Part shown: positions 7,254 through 15,103 of the stretch, piece by piece
Layout of the letters: every line of letters starts with the position of its first letter
Position numbering within the stretch: the first letter of the stretch is position 1
NCBI GenBank assembly: GCA_900542565.1
Contig: UQOC01000012.1
Coordinates: 1-54,971, forward strand
Direction of reading: 5' to 3'
Source of the DNA: an uncultured Eubacteriales bacterium
GTDB lineage: Bacteria; Bacillota; Clostridia; Peptostreptococcales; Anaerovoracaceae
DNA length: 54,971 nt
The notes under the pieces: model-generated
What the model was told of the DNA's origin: nothing
Databases searched by the model: none
The model's input: only the letters and a program-made list of their open reading frames with translations
Made by a program: the position numbers and the translations under genes

Positions 7254-8642
7254 ATGGAATATGGAATATTATCATTAGTTCCTACTGTTATCGCCGTAGG
7301 CTTAGCTTTGACAACAAAAAACGTATATGTGTCTCTATTGCTTGGCCTTCTAGCCGGAAACACCATCATAGCCGGCGGTAACCCACTTGCCGGCATAGAC
7401 GGCGTAATAGCTTCCGTCACCACCGTTTTCGCCGATTCAAGCAATATCACAACCATGCTTGCCATATCTTTAATGGGCGGTATGATTTTATTGATTCAAA
7501 AAGCCGGAGGAGTCAACGGTTTCATCGATGTTCTTACAGTCAGAACTTCCCTTATCAAATCAAAAAAAGCAGCTAATTTCATAACTTGGGTAATAGGTAT
7601 GATAGTATTTGTGTCTGCCAACATGAGCAGCCTGATTGCCGGTACTATCATGAAGCCTCTCAATGACAAATACCTGACCTCTCCGGAGAAACAATGTTAT
7701 ATCGTGCATACCGTATCTGCTCCTGTATGCGCTCTTATACCTCTCAGCAGCTGGGGCGCTTACATGATAGCATGCCTTGAAAATTCCGGGGTAGAAAACG
7801 CTGCCGGTGTCATGGTTCAATCTATTCCTTTGTCTTTTTACGTAATCATAGCCGTGTTTATGTGCCCTATACTTATATTAGCAGGCAAAGATTTCGGTCC
7901 TATGAAAAAAGCGGAGCTGAGAACTGCCAAGGAAAATGCCATCGTATCAGAATCATATGATACAGATCAGCTGGAGGACAAAAAGGCTTCTTGCTTACTG
8001 CTTATCCTTCCTGTATTATCGATGATAGTAGTCACTATCGTCGGAATGTACTTCACCGGAGACGGCAACATCCTCAACGGCGCAGGAATGCGCTCATTCC
8101 TGTGGGGTGTACTTTCAGGAATAGCCATAGCGTTTGTAATGATTCTGGTAAAAAAACATCTCACTTTTGCAGAAGCCAGCCATTGGTTATATGAAGGCTG
8201 GGTAGGGATGCTCCCTGCTATAATCATACTTACATTTGCCCTCGGCCTTGGCGGCTTAGTTACAACACTGGGTACAGGCGAATATCTGGCCAATGCTTTC
8301 TCCAGCATTCTCAGCCCGTCACTGCTTCCTTTCATTACCTTCCTTATAGCTATGGTAATAGCTTTCTCAACGGGAAGTTCATGGGGAACTATGGCTGTAG
8401 TGCTTCCTCTGGTTATGCCTATGGCTTTCACCATGGATGTAAATATCCCGCTGATGGCAGGCGCTGTATGGAGCGGCGGACTTTTCGGAGACCAGTCGTC
8501 GCCTATATCCGATACAACAGTTGTGGCATGTTCAGCAACTAAGTGCGAAATACCTGCACACATCAACAGCCAGCTGCCGTACACCCTTTCTTTCTGCGCT
8601 ATAGCAGGAGTAATATACATAATTGCCGGATTTATCATCTAG
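7254..8642 (+). CDS. NhaC-family sodium-coupled antiporter
   Basis: At 462 residues with 11-12 predicted helices, this has the NhaC hallmark segment STGSSWGTMAVVLPLV near residue 370 and the following GGLFGDQSSPISDTTV block. It is preceded by AAAGGAG and is the last gene of the sigma-54 operon, ending just before a strong terminator. It is a different subtype from the NhaC protein at 268-1674. Two such transporters in one predicted regulon suggest linked uptake and export of substrate and product, possibly sodium-driven. That is inference. Confidence 0.88.
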   Translation: MEYGILSLVPTVIAVGLALTTKNVYVSLLLGLLAGNTIIAGGNPLAGIDGVIASVTTVFADSSNITTMLAISLMGGMILLIQKAGGVNGFIDVLTVRTSLIKSKKAANFITWVIGMIVFVSANMSSLIAGTIMKPLNDKYLTSPEKQCYIVHTVSAPVCALIPLSSWGAYMIACLENSGVENAAGVMVQSIPLSFYVIIAVFMCPILILAGKDFGPMKKAELRTAKENAIVSESYDTDQLEDKKASCLLLILPVLSMIVVTIVGMYFTGDGNILNGAGMRSFLWGVLSGIAIAFVMILVKKHLTFAEASHWLYEGWVGMLPAIIILTFALGLGGLVTTLGTGEYLANAFSSILSPSLLPFITFLIAMVIAFSTGSSWGTMAVVLPLVMPMAFTMDVNIPLMAGAVWSGGLFGDQSSPISDTTVVACSATKCEIPAHINSQLPYTLSFCAIAGVIYIIAGFII

Positions 8643-8655
8643 CAGACAAACTTAC

Positions 8656-8690
8656 AGAGGCTGTCTCTGATTTGAAACAGCCTCTTTTTT
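8656..8690 (+). terminator. intrinsic terminator of the amidino-hydrolase operon
   Basis: The 9-bp stem AGAGGCTGT/ACAGCCTCT (8656-8664 and 8677-8685) with a 12-base loop runs into a T tract through 8690, starting 14 bases after the NhaC stop codon. Confidence 0.92.
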
Positions 8691-8699
8691 ATGAATTTA

Positions 8700-9000
8700 T
8701 AAGCCGTTTGACTGACCTGGTCTTTGACCCCACACCTGCCTTTGCCCGCTTTGCGGAGGACTTACTTCTAAGGTACGCCATGATCACCGGCCTGTCTCCG
8801 GCCGGCTTACGTGGGTCCTTTTGCCCGTACCTGGCCTGGACTTTCAACCACAGACCCGGGCGGCTCTTCTTATTTTATCATCTGGCGGATAATATGCAAG
8901 CTGATTTCAATGGATCACTTGTTTTCCTCCTGTATCTCCAACAGTCCGTACCAAAGACAAACTGCTCTGGAAACGAGCTCTTTAATGTGTCGCAAAAGAA
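8700..9000. other. unassigned GC-rich block without convincing gene
   Basis: About 300 bases between the NhaC terminator and the inverted repeat at 9014. The stretch 8720-8880 is much richer in G and C than its surroundings and holds short self-complementary runs such as CCGGCC-(7)-GGCCGG near 8793-8811. Open frames exist on both strands but lack a ribosome site, a recognisable family or codon bias like neighbouring genes. It could be a decayed gene, a mobile-element scar or an uncharacterised structured RNA. Confidence 0.4.
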
Positions 9001-9013
9001 ATATGCAAAATAA

Positions 9014-9064
9014 ATGCCATAAAGTTAAAGATCAGTCTTTTTTTGACCTATAACTTTATGGCAT
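9014..9064 (-). terminator. long inverted repeat, candidate comF-operon terminator
   Basis: A perfect 14-bp inverted repeat (ATGCCATAAAGTTA at 9014-9027, complement at 9051-9064). The 23-base loop can add a further six pairs with one mismatch. On the minus strand it is followed by TTTATTTT, so it can terminate the comF operon although it lies 184 bases past the comF stop. Its AT-rich, very regular arms would also fit a palindromic mobile repeat. Confidence 0.55.
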
Positions 9065-9247
9065 AAATTGATCCCGTTTGAAATTTCAACAAAAACCAGT
9101 ATTTAAGATCATTTCGGAAATGATGCTGCATGTGTCTGCCCCGGCCTGCTCTCCTGCGATCCCGCAAAACATACCAGTCATGATATATGCTAATGGATGT
9201 TTTCTTTGGATAATGGGTGATGAACGGGCGCCTAATGGGCGACCAGA

Positions 9248-9961
9248 TCACGCATAGCTGTCCGGCTGCTGGTGATGGCGGTTTGCCGCATTGAGAAGCG
9301 CCGCAAAATACAGCTCGCTCACGCCTGCTTCCCGGAGCGCCCTGCCGCATTCTGAAGCAGTAGCCCCTGTGGTAAATATATCGTCTATCAGCAATACTCT
9401 TTTACCCTGGACCGCCGCCCGTTTATCAGGCGCAGCACAAAAGGCGCCCGCCATGTTTTCCCGCCTCTCATCAGGGGACAGAGCCCTTTGGGCCTTCGTA
9501 TCCTTTATGCGCAAAAGGACTTTCTTTTCATGTTTTATACCGCACATGGCTCCAAGATGAGCTGCTATCTTCTCAGCCTGGTTGAAGCCCCTTTCTCTTG
9601 CACGCTGTGAGCTTATCGGCACTTCTGTTATGATGTCCGCTCTGAGGAGCGGACAGGATATGTCATCTATGGTCATGTGGATGATGGCATCCCGTATGAG
9701 TTCTGCTGCTGTTACAGCAACATATGTATTACCGTCATATTTCAGGGAAAAGATCATGCGTCTCTCATATGTCCCGTACCCCATGGCTGCTGCAGCCCAG
9801 TCAAAGCCTTCTATACGGAGAGGAAGCGCCTTGAAGTTCATCCTTTCCATGCAATGGCTGCAAAGGGAATATCGGCTCCCCGGACCTGTATATTTACCGC
9901 AGCAGAGGCAATATATATCCGGAGGGAACAGCAGATCTGAGATTGTTTTTGTTATCAGCAA
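9248..9961 (-). CDS. comF: ComF-family phosphoribosyltransferase-like protein
   Basis: The 237-residue protein has an N-terminal zinc-ribbon-like Cys cluster (CLCC near residue 18 and CSHC near 34) and a C-terminal PRTase motif VLLIDDIFTTGATASE (about 188-203). ComF proteins act in DNA uptake or repair; the Bacillus member works with the ComFA helicase. The start codon is TTG behind an AAAGGATAGGG-type site; no in-frame ATG or GTG is better placed. It lies 23 bases after the RecD2-like gene and ends the operon yhaM, CCA-like, recD2, comF. Hydrolase or transferase activity of ComF itself is unproven. Confidence 0.92.
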   Translation of the reverse strand: MLITKTISDLLFPPDIYCLCCGKYTGPGSRYSLCSHCMERMNFKALPLRIEGFDWAAAAMGYGTYERRMIFSLKYDGNTYVAVTAAELIRDAIIHMTIDDISCPLLRADIITEVPISSQRARERGFNQAEKIAAHLGAMCGIKHEKKVLLRIKDTKAQRALSPDERRENMAGAFCAAPDKRAAVQGKRVLLIDDIFTTGATASECGRALREAGVSELYFAALLNAANRHHQQPDSYA

Positions 9962-9984
9962 TATACCCTATCCTTTCTTCATCC

Positions 9985-11784
9985 TCATATATTTTCGTAC
10001 ATTCCTGCCAGCCTGTCTCTAAGTCCTGAATTTCTCCTGCCTGTCTGATTGTTGTCGACCATGGAATTTACATACCTTTCAGTCCCTACTATTATCACCT
10101 GGCGCTGTCCCCTTGTCACTGCCGTATACAGCAGATTTCTTGTGGCCAGAGCCGGCGGGAACCAGCTTGCCGGCATTATGACCACAGGGAATTCGCTTCC
10201 CTGGCTTTTGTGTACCGTTACGGCATATGCCAGTTCTATCTCGTCCATCTGTACATAAGGATATTCCACCCATCTGTCGTCGTCATAGCAAACGGTTATT
10301 TTCCGGTCATCTGTATGGACTGCTGCTATTATGCCGGTTTCGCCGTTAAAGATCCCTTTTCCCGTGCTGCCGTCTTTTCTTTTAAACTCCAGCCTGTAGT
10401 TGTTTTTTATCTGCATGACACGGTCTCCCTGCCGGTATATCTTGCTCCCAAATGCAAGCTCAGGGCAGTCAGGCCGGGGCGGGTTGAAAATCTGCTGCAA
10501 ATGTTCATTGATGCTGGCGCTTCCCAAGATCCCTTTTTTTACGGGAGTCAGCACCTGCACCTTGTCAGGTGGCCATTTGGCAGCCAGATCCGTTATCTTT
10601 CCGAGTATATCCTTTTGCTTGTCTGCCTCGACCAGCAGAAAATCCTTTCCGTATTTGGGATACGATCCTTGGTTTATCCTGTGGGCATTGAGGACTATCC
10701 CGCTTTCCTCAGCCTGGCGGAAGATTTCCGAAAGCCGCGATGTATAAACATATCCGCTGTTTATGAGGTCCTCAAGGACATTCCCGGCTCCCACCGGAGG
10801 CAGCTGATCTGCATCTCCTGTCAGGATCAGCCGGCAGTCATCCCTCAGCGCCCTGCAAAGGGCTCCCATCAGCATGAGATCCATCATCGATGCCTCATCT
10901 ATGATGACTGCACCATAGTCAAGGGGATTGTCCTGATTCCTGCCGAAAGCCATATGTCTGGCTTCCTCATCATAGTAATACTCAAGCAGCCGGTGCACCG
11001 TCATCGCACCTTTGCCGCTGGTCTGTGTTATCCTCTTTGCCGCCCTTCCTGTTGGCGCCGCTACGGCCACATCAAGCCCGCTCTGCTCCATGATCTTTAT
11101 GAGGGTATTTATGATAGTTGTCTTTCCTGTCCCCGGTCCTCCTGTTATGATGGAAACGCTGTGTCCAAGTGACTTTTCAACAGCCTCGCGCTGGCTCTGT
11201 GTGAGTTTTATGCCGCTCTGGCTTTCTGCCTTTGATATGACTGCGCTGATATTGGCTCCGACGGGCTTTGGGGTGTTTTCCGCCATTCTTGCGATCTTTC
11301 CGGCCACCTGGCATTCTGTCCTGTAGTATCCGTAAAAATACAGAACCTCCGTTCCTGCAAGAGTAGAAAGCTGAAGATCGCCCACCAAAGCCATATCCTC
11401 AACCACATCCTCTACCTCATCCCTGGTCAGATCGAGAAATCCGCTTATCTGCTGGCAAAATTCACGGGCAGGCACAAATGTATTTCCCCGGTTCACATAA
11501 AGGGCCAATCCGTGGCGTACGGCAGCTCTTATACGAAAAGGGCTGTTTTTGGCGATCCCCATGGTATCTGCGATCTTATCTGCCGTATCAAATCTCATGC
11601 CCTGAAATTCGTCCAGCAGCCAGTAAGGATCGTCTTCTGTCAGGCCTATGGCAGCATCTCCCACCAGGGCAAAGATCTTGATTATATAATAGTCAGACAG
11701 TCCCAGTTTGCGTAAAAATAAGGTCACCTCCGGGGTGACCTGGCTTATTTTTGTTATGGTTGCTTCGTTGTCTTTTGTATCCAT
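9985..11784 (-). CDS. RecD2-type SF1B helicase, short at the N terminus
   Basis: A 599-residue helicase with Walker A GGPGTGKTTI (about 214-223), DEAS in the Walker B position, the RecD2 motif TGDADQLPPVGAGNVL and the C-terminal UvrD-type motif AVTVHKSQGSEFP. RecD2 proteins unwind DNA 5' to 3' and act in repair. Typical members have about 740-780 residues, beginning with an OB-like domain before the helix-hairpin-helix region. This one starts roughly at the latter, so that first domain is missing. It follows the CCA-like gene by 4 bases and has a weak ribosome site, consistent with translational coupling. Confidence 0.9.
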   Translation of the reverse strand: MDTKDNEATITKISQVTPEVTLFLRKLGLSDYYIIKIFALVGDAAIGLTEDDPYWLLDEFQGMRFDTADKIADTMGIAKNSPFRIRAAVRHGLALYVNRGNTFVPAREFCQQISGFLDLTRDEVEDVVEDMALVGDLQLSTLAGTEVLYFYGYYRTECQVAGKIARMAENTPKPVGANISAVISKAESQSGIKLTQSQREAVEKSLGHSVSIITGGPGTGKTTIINTLIKIMEQSGLDVAVAAPTGRAAKRITQTSGKGAMTVHRLLEYYYDEEARHMAFGRNQDNPLDYGAVIIDEASMMDLMLMGALCRALRDDCRLILTGDADQLPPVGAGNVLEDLINSGYVYTSRLSEIFRQAEESGIVLNAHRINQGSYPKYGKDFLLVEADKQKDILGKITDLAAKWPPDKVQVLTPVKKGILGSASINEHLQQIFNPPRPDCPELAFGSKIYRQGDRVMQIKNNYRLEFKRKDGSTGKGIFNGETGIIAAVHTDDRKITVCYDDDRWVEYPYVQMDEIELAYAVTVHKSQGSEFPVVIMPASWFPPALATRNLLYTAVTRGQRQVIIVGTERYVNSMVDNNQTGRRNSGLRDRLAGMYENI

Positions 11785-11788
11785 TATT

Positions 11789-13111
11789 TTACCTTATCCA
11801 GTGTATCCCGCGAAGGGCGGCGGCCACTTTATTTTTGCTGTAAAGCTTGGCCAGCTTCATAAGCTCTTCCCTGGTGTTTTTACGCGGATGGGTGTGAAGT
11901 TCTTCAGTCATCATCCTCAGCACTTTTTCTGCGTTTTCCGCTTTACATATGCCTGCTTCGATCAGATCTTCAGCGTCAACTTTCAGATCTTCCGGAAAGA
12001 TAGGCTCTTTGAATCTTTGTATTTCGTCAAGCATATACATCTTGCTCTTTATCTTAGTCTCAGTGTGATAGTCAAACACTATCCTCTGGGCCTTTTCCAT
12101 GTTTAACAGATATTCATAGCGGTCCATGCCATGCTGATATATGAATTTTTTCAAAGCCGGCTTGGTGGCGGCAAAGTACAGCTTTGGCATATCAGTAATG
12201 GCATCTATCAGGTGCTGTTCTGTTTCCGGATCGAAATTCAGCCTTTCGATGGCAGGTCTTATCTTTTTCTTGTCAATACAGGTGAAAAACAGGCCCAGCC
12301 TTCTTGCTTCAACCGGTTTGGAGCGGTCGATGTTCTGGCTGAGCAAAAGAAGGTCGTTCACTTCGCGCTTGGAAAGCCGGTCAACCACATCCTGCCCTAT
12401 CACGGCAGCTACCATTCCTGTTTCCAGCAGTATTCCAAGGCCTTTTCCCGCTGTCCCAGGCGCAGACAGGAGCATGGTAAATTCTTCTCTGATCCTGTCC
12501 ACATTGGCGCCCTTCAGCAGTTCTTTGTTTTTCAATATCGCCTCATATACGGGCCTGTCAAGATCAAACCCGCACTCGGATGCCAGCCTGGCCGCTTTCA
12601 GCATCAGGATAGGCTGTTTTTTGAATAAGCTGTCCGGATCCCCAATAGTCCGGATGAGTTTTTTCTTTATATCATCCCTGCCTCCGAATGGATCGACGAT
12701 CTCGTTCTGGTTCTCGGCTATGGCATCAATGGTAAATCCTTTTGCTGCCAGCTGGGTTTTAATTGCCGTCTCCCCCGGATCTGTGCGGTCCTGCGCCCCG
12801 CCTGCAGGCATCGTTGTCCTGTATCTGCCCAGATCTATTATAATGCCGCTTTCTTCGGTCTCTCCGTCTTTCCCCGGCATCTCCTCTATATATTCAAACC
12901 TCAGTACCTGATATTTCTCGCTGAGTACCATCGCTTCCGGAAACAGCTCCTTCATTTGGTCTATTCCCGCATCAGTTATAAGGTCCCAGCCATAAGGACT
13001 GCGTCCCATTACGGACTCTCTGATGCACTCTCCCTCTATGTACACCTCAAATCCGGCATTTTGCAGTTCTGTCATGATCTTTCGGACTTCTTTGGGCAGT
13101 TTTACTAACAT
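11789..13111 (-). CDS. CCA-adding-enzyme-like protein with degenerate active site
   Basis: The 440-residue protein aligns along its length with class II tRNA CCA nucleotidyltransferases/poly(A) polymerases, but the key motifs are eroded. The usual GGxVRD reads EGECIRE (26-32). The metal-binding DxD reads GWD (41-43), so one carboxylate is lost. The RRDFTINA block reads AKGFTIDA, and the EDALRMLRA block reads QPILMLKA. Conserved scaffold such as DPFGG and IRTIGDP remains. It is probably not a normal CCA-adding enzyme and may bind RNA or serve another role. Its start overlaps the yhaM stop by one base, which suggests joint expression with that exoribonuclease. Confidence 0.82.
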   Translation of the reverse strand: MLVKLPKEVRKIMTELQNAGFEVYIEGECIRESVMGRSPYGWDLITDAGIDQMKELFPEAMVLSEKYQVLRFEYIEEMPGKDGETEESGIIIDLGRYRTTMPAGGAQDRTDPGETAIKTQLAAKGFTIDAIAENQNEIVDPFGGRDDIKKKLIRTIGDPDSLFKKQPILMLKAARLASECGFDLDRPVYEAILKNKELLKGANVDRIREEFTMLLSAPGTAGKGLGILLETGMVAAVIGQDVVDRLSKREVNDLLLLSQNIDRSKPVEARRLGLFFTCIDKKKIRPAIERLNFDPETEQHLIDAITDMPKLYFAATKPALKKFIYQHGMDRYEYLLNMEKAQRIVFDYHTETKIKSKMYMLDEIQRFKEPIFPEDLKVDAEDLIEAGICKAENAEKVLRMMTEELHTHPRKNTREELMKLAKLYSKNKVAAALRGIHWIR

Positions 13112-14085
13112 TATTTTTCATCCTCCGCATCTGCAGTTTTGTAGATCCTCCTGTTGTCCAGAGCCCAGATCCGCTCGCTGAAAGTTCCCGGTTCCGTAGA
13201 TACAAGGGCGTCCTCCATATCAAACATCCTCGCATCAAGTATATCCAGATAGTGGAGAACTTCCGCCTCCGGAAACAGCGGCTTCTTGGGGCTTCCGAAT
13301 TCAGGCTCATAATGATGTGCCAAGATCATGTGCTCCAGCATAATTGCTTTTTCCCTTGGGAATCCCAGTTCCAGAGTAAGCCTGTCAATGGTCTTGACTC
13401 CTTGTATTATGTGGCCCAGCATCTGTCCCTCAAAGGAGTATCCGGTGGCTATACCGTCAGGTCCGGCCATGATCTCGTTGAGTTTTTCAATATCATGTAC
13501 GATCACCCCCGCACACACCAGATCCCGGTTGAGGTTTGTATAGATCCTGCACACGCATTCCCCGGTCATCAGCATCCTCTTCATATGATACAAAAGCCCG
13601 CCCAGCTCCGCATGGTGGTTTTTCTGTGCGGCCGGGTAATACATGAGCCTGTCTTTGTTTACTGTCAGGAGTTTTAGGCAGAGTTCCCTCAGATCCCGGT
13701 CCTTCATGGACTGCGCGATCTGATATATGTAGTCGTACATGGCCTGCGGTTCTTCCGGCGCAGCTTTGACAAAGTCTTTCATCTGCTGGCCGTCCGCCTC
13801 ATCAGCCTGCCTTATGCGCTGTATCCTCAGCTGCAGCTGCCCTGCCCATTCGGTGACCAGGCCTTTTATCTTTACTATGGACTTATCCGGTATGGCCTTT
13901 AATGTTGGATACTCGCTGTCGCTCACATCCCATTTTTTCGCAGAAATTTCTCCTGTCTTGTCGCCCAGTGTGATGTCCAGATATTGCTTGCCATTGGAAC
14001 CGACTTTTATCATCAGGGTTTTGGCCATGAAAAATTCCGTCAGTTCCTGGTCTTTTTTCAGATCTTTTATGTATATGCTTTTCAT
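13111..14085 (-). CDS. yhaM: 3'-5' exoribonuclease YhaM
   Basis: At 324 residues it matches YhaM (about 314 in Bacillus). An N-terminal OB-fold (about 15-90, with YLDITLGDKTGEISAKKWD) is followed by an HD-type metal phosphohydrolase domain with HHAELGGLLYH (about 160-170) and the IVHDIEKL motif. YhaM trims RNA and also DNA from the 3' end. It heads an operon with a CCA-transferase-like protein, RecD2 and ComF, linking RNA-end and DNA metabolism. A GC-rich hairpin followed by a T-run lies in its upstream gap (about 14130-14160, minus strand) and might attenuate it. Confidence 0.92.
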   Translation of the reverse strand: MKSIYIKDLKKDQELTEFFMAKTLMIKVGSNGKQYLDITLGDKTGEISAKKWDVSDSEYPTLKAIPDKSIVKIKGLVTEWAGQLQLRIQRIRQADEADGQQMKDFVKAAPEEPQAMYDYIYQIAQSMKDRDLRELCLKLLTVNKDRLMYYPAAQKNHHAELGGLLYHMKRMLMTGECVCRIYTNLNRDLVCAGVIVHDIEKLNEIMAGPDGIATGYSFEGQMLGHIIQGVKTIDRLTLELGFPREKAIMLEHMILAHHYEPEFGSPKKPLFPEAEVLHYLDILDARMFDMEDALVSTEPGTFSERIWALDNRRIYKTADAEDEK

Positions 14086-14274
14086 CTATATGATGCCGTC
14101 CTTTATGTGAAGTTATTGTCTATTATATAATAAAAACCCTCCGGCCGCAAGCCGGGAAGTAAGTTCTTTGACAATGCCCCTGAGTTCTTTGATGATGCCT
14201 GCATATTCTGACGCTGACCTGCTTTTCTTTCTTCAGGAAATCGTATATAATAACAGATGACAGGAGGACTTGCC

Positions 14275-15024
14275 ATGGAATACAAAAAAGAATTTGATGC
14301 AAAAAAAGTAAAGGAAGATGTGATCGCCTGGATCAGGAACTGGTTTGACCTTAACGGTCCCGGATGCAATGCCATCGTCGCCATTTCCGGAGGAAAGGAC
14401 AGCTCTGTTGTTGCGGCGCTCTGCACCGAAGCCTTGGGAAAAGACCGGGTTATCGGAGTCCTGCTGCCCAAGGGCCAGCAGTTTGACATAGATGTTTCCA
14501 GGTCTCTGGTTTCCCATCTGGGCATAAGATCTTATGAGATCAATATAGCTGATTGCTTCGACGCTCTTATGGGGCAGCTCAGTTCAAGTCTGCCGGAAAT
14601 AGCTGTACAGACGGTGACAAACCTGCCGCCACGGCTCCGTATGGCAGCCACTTATGCTGTATCCCAGTCATGTAACGGCAGGGTAGCAAACACCTGCAAT
14701 CTCAGCGAAGACTGGGTGGGTTACGCCACCCGATACGGCGACGGCGCCGGAGATTTCAGCCCTCTGAGCCGCCTGACTGTCCAGGAAGTCAAGGCCATAG
14801 GAAGGGAGCTGGGACTGCCTTCCATGTTCGTTGACAAGACACCTATCGATGGGCTACAGCCCAAAACCGATGAAGAAAACTTGGGCTTTACCTATGAAGT
14901 TCTGGACAGATACATCAGGACCGGCCAGATAGACGACATGGCCACAAAAGAACGGATAGACAAGCTCCACAGGGCCAATCAGTTTAAGCTGCGGTTCATG
15001 GACTGTTTTGAGTACCGGCCGTAG
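14275..15024 (+). CDS. nadE: ammonia-dependent NAD+ synthetase
   Basis: The 249-residue enzyme has the ATP-pyrophosphatase P-loop SGGKDSS (about 39-45) and the LSEDWVGYATRYGDG region. It converts deamido-NAD to NAD with ATP and ammonia. There is no N-terminal glutaminase domain, so it should use free ammonia, fitting an amino-acid-fermenting cell. I place the start at 14275 because the AGGAGG site lies at 14262-14267, inside the longer frame that begins at 14257. A TATAAT-like box near 14245 implies a very short leader. Confidence 0.93.
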   Translation: MEYKKEFDAKKVKEDVIAWIRNWFDLNGPGCNAIVAISGGKDSSVVAALCTEALGKDRVIGVLLPKGQQFDIDVSRSLVSHLGIRSYEINIADCFDALMGQLSSSLPEIAVQTVTNLPPRLRMAATYAVSQSCNGRVANTCNLSEDWVGYATRYGDGAGDFSPLSRLTVQEVKAIGRELGLPSMFVDKTPIDGLQPKTDEENLGFTYEVLDRYIRTGQIDDMATKERIDKLHRANQFKLRFMDCFEYRP

Positions 15025-15075
15025 ATAGTCCAAGCACGGCAGAGGCCAGTCTTTTTTGCGTATTTTTTCATACAA

Positions 15076-15101
15076 AAGCCCGGACGCAAGCATCCGGGCT
15101 T
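15076..15101. terminator. bidirectional terminator between nadE and the sensor kinase
   Basis: The stem AAGCCCGGA-TG type (15076-15085 with 15091-15101) has a short CAAG-like loop, with A-rich sequence on the left and TTCTTC on the right. It separates the convergent nadE and histidine kinase genes. Confidence 0.75.
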
Positions 15102-15103
15102 CT

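Noticed and set aside
7967..8638. 223-codon minus-strand frame opposite the NhaC gene.
   Set aside because: Antisense to a clear transporter gene; composition mirrors the codon pattern of the real gene.
8720..8890. On the minus strand GAGCCG, GAAAG and GTACGG occur in the order seen in group II intron domain V.
   Set aside because: The spacing is about ten bases too long, the intervening arms do not pair, and no reverse transcriptase or exon-binding context is present.
10210..11172. 320-codon open frame on the plus strand opposite recD2.
   Set aside because: It lies entirely antisense to a well-supported helicase gene, lacks a ribosome site and resembles no family; it is a by-product of codon bias.
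14103..14525. Minus-strand frame overlapping the nadE start.
   Set aside because: No ribosome site or family, and it covers the nadE promoter and P-loop coding region.
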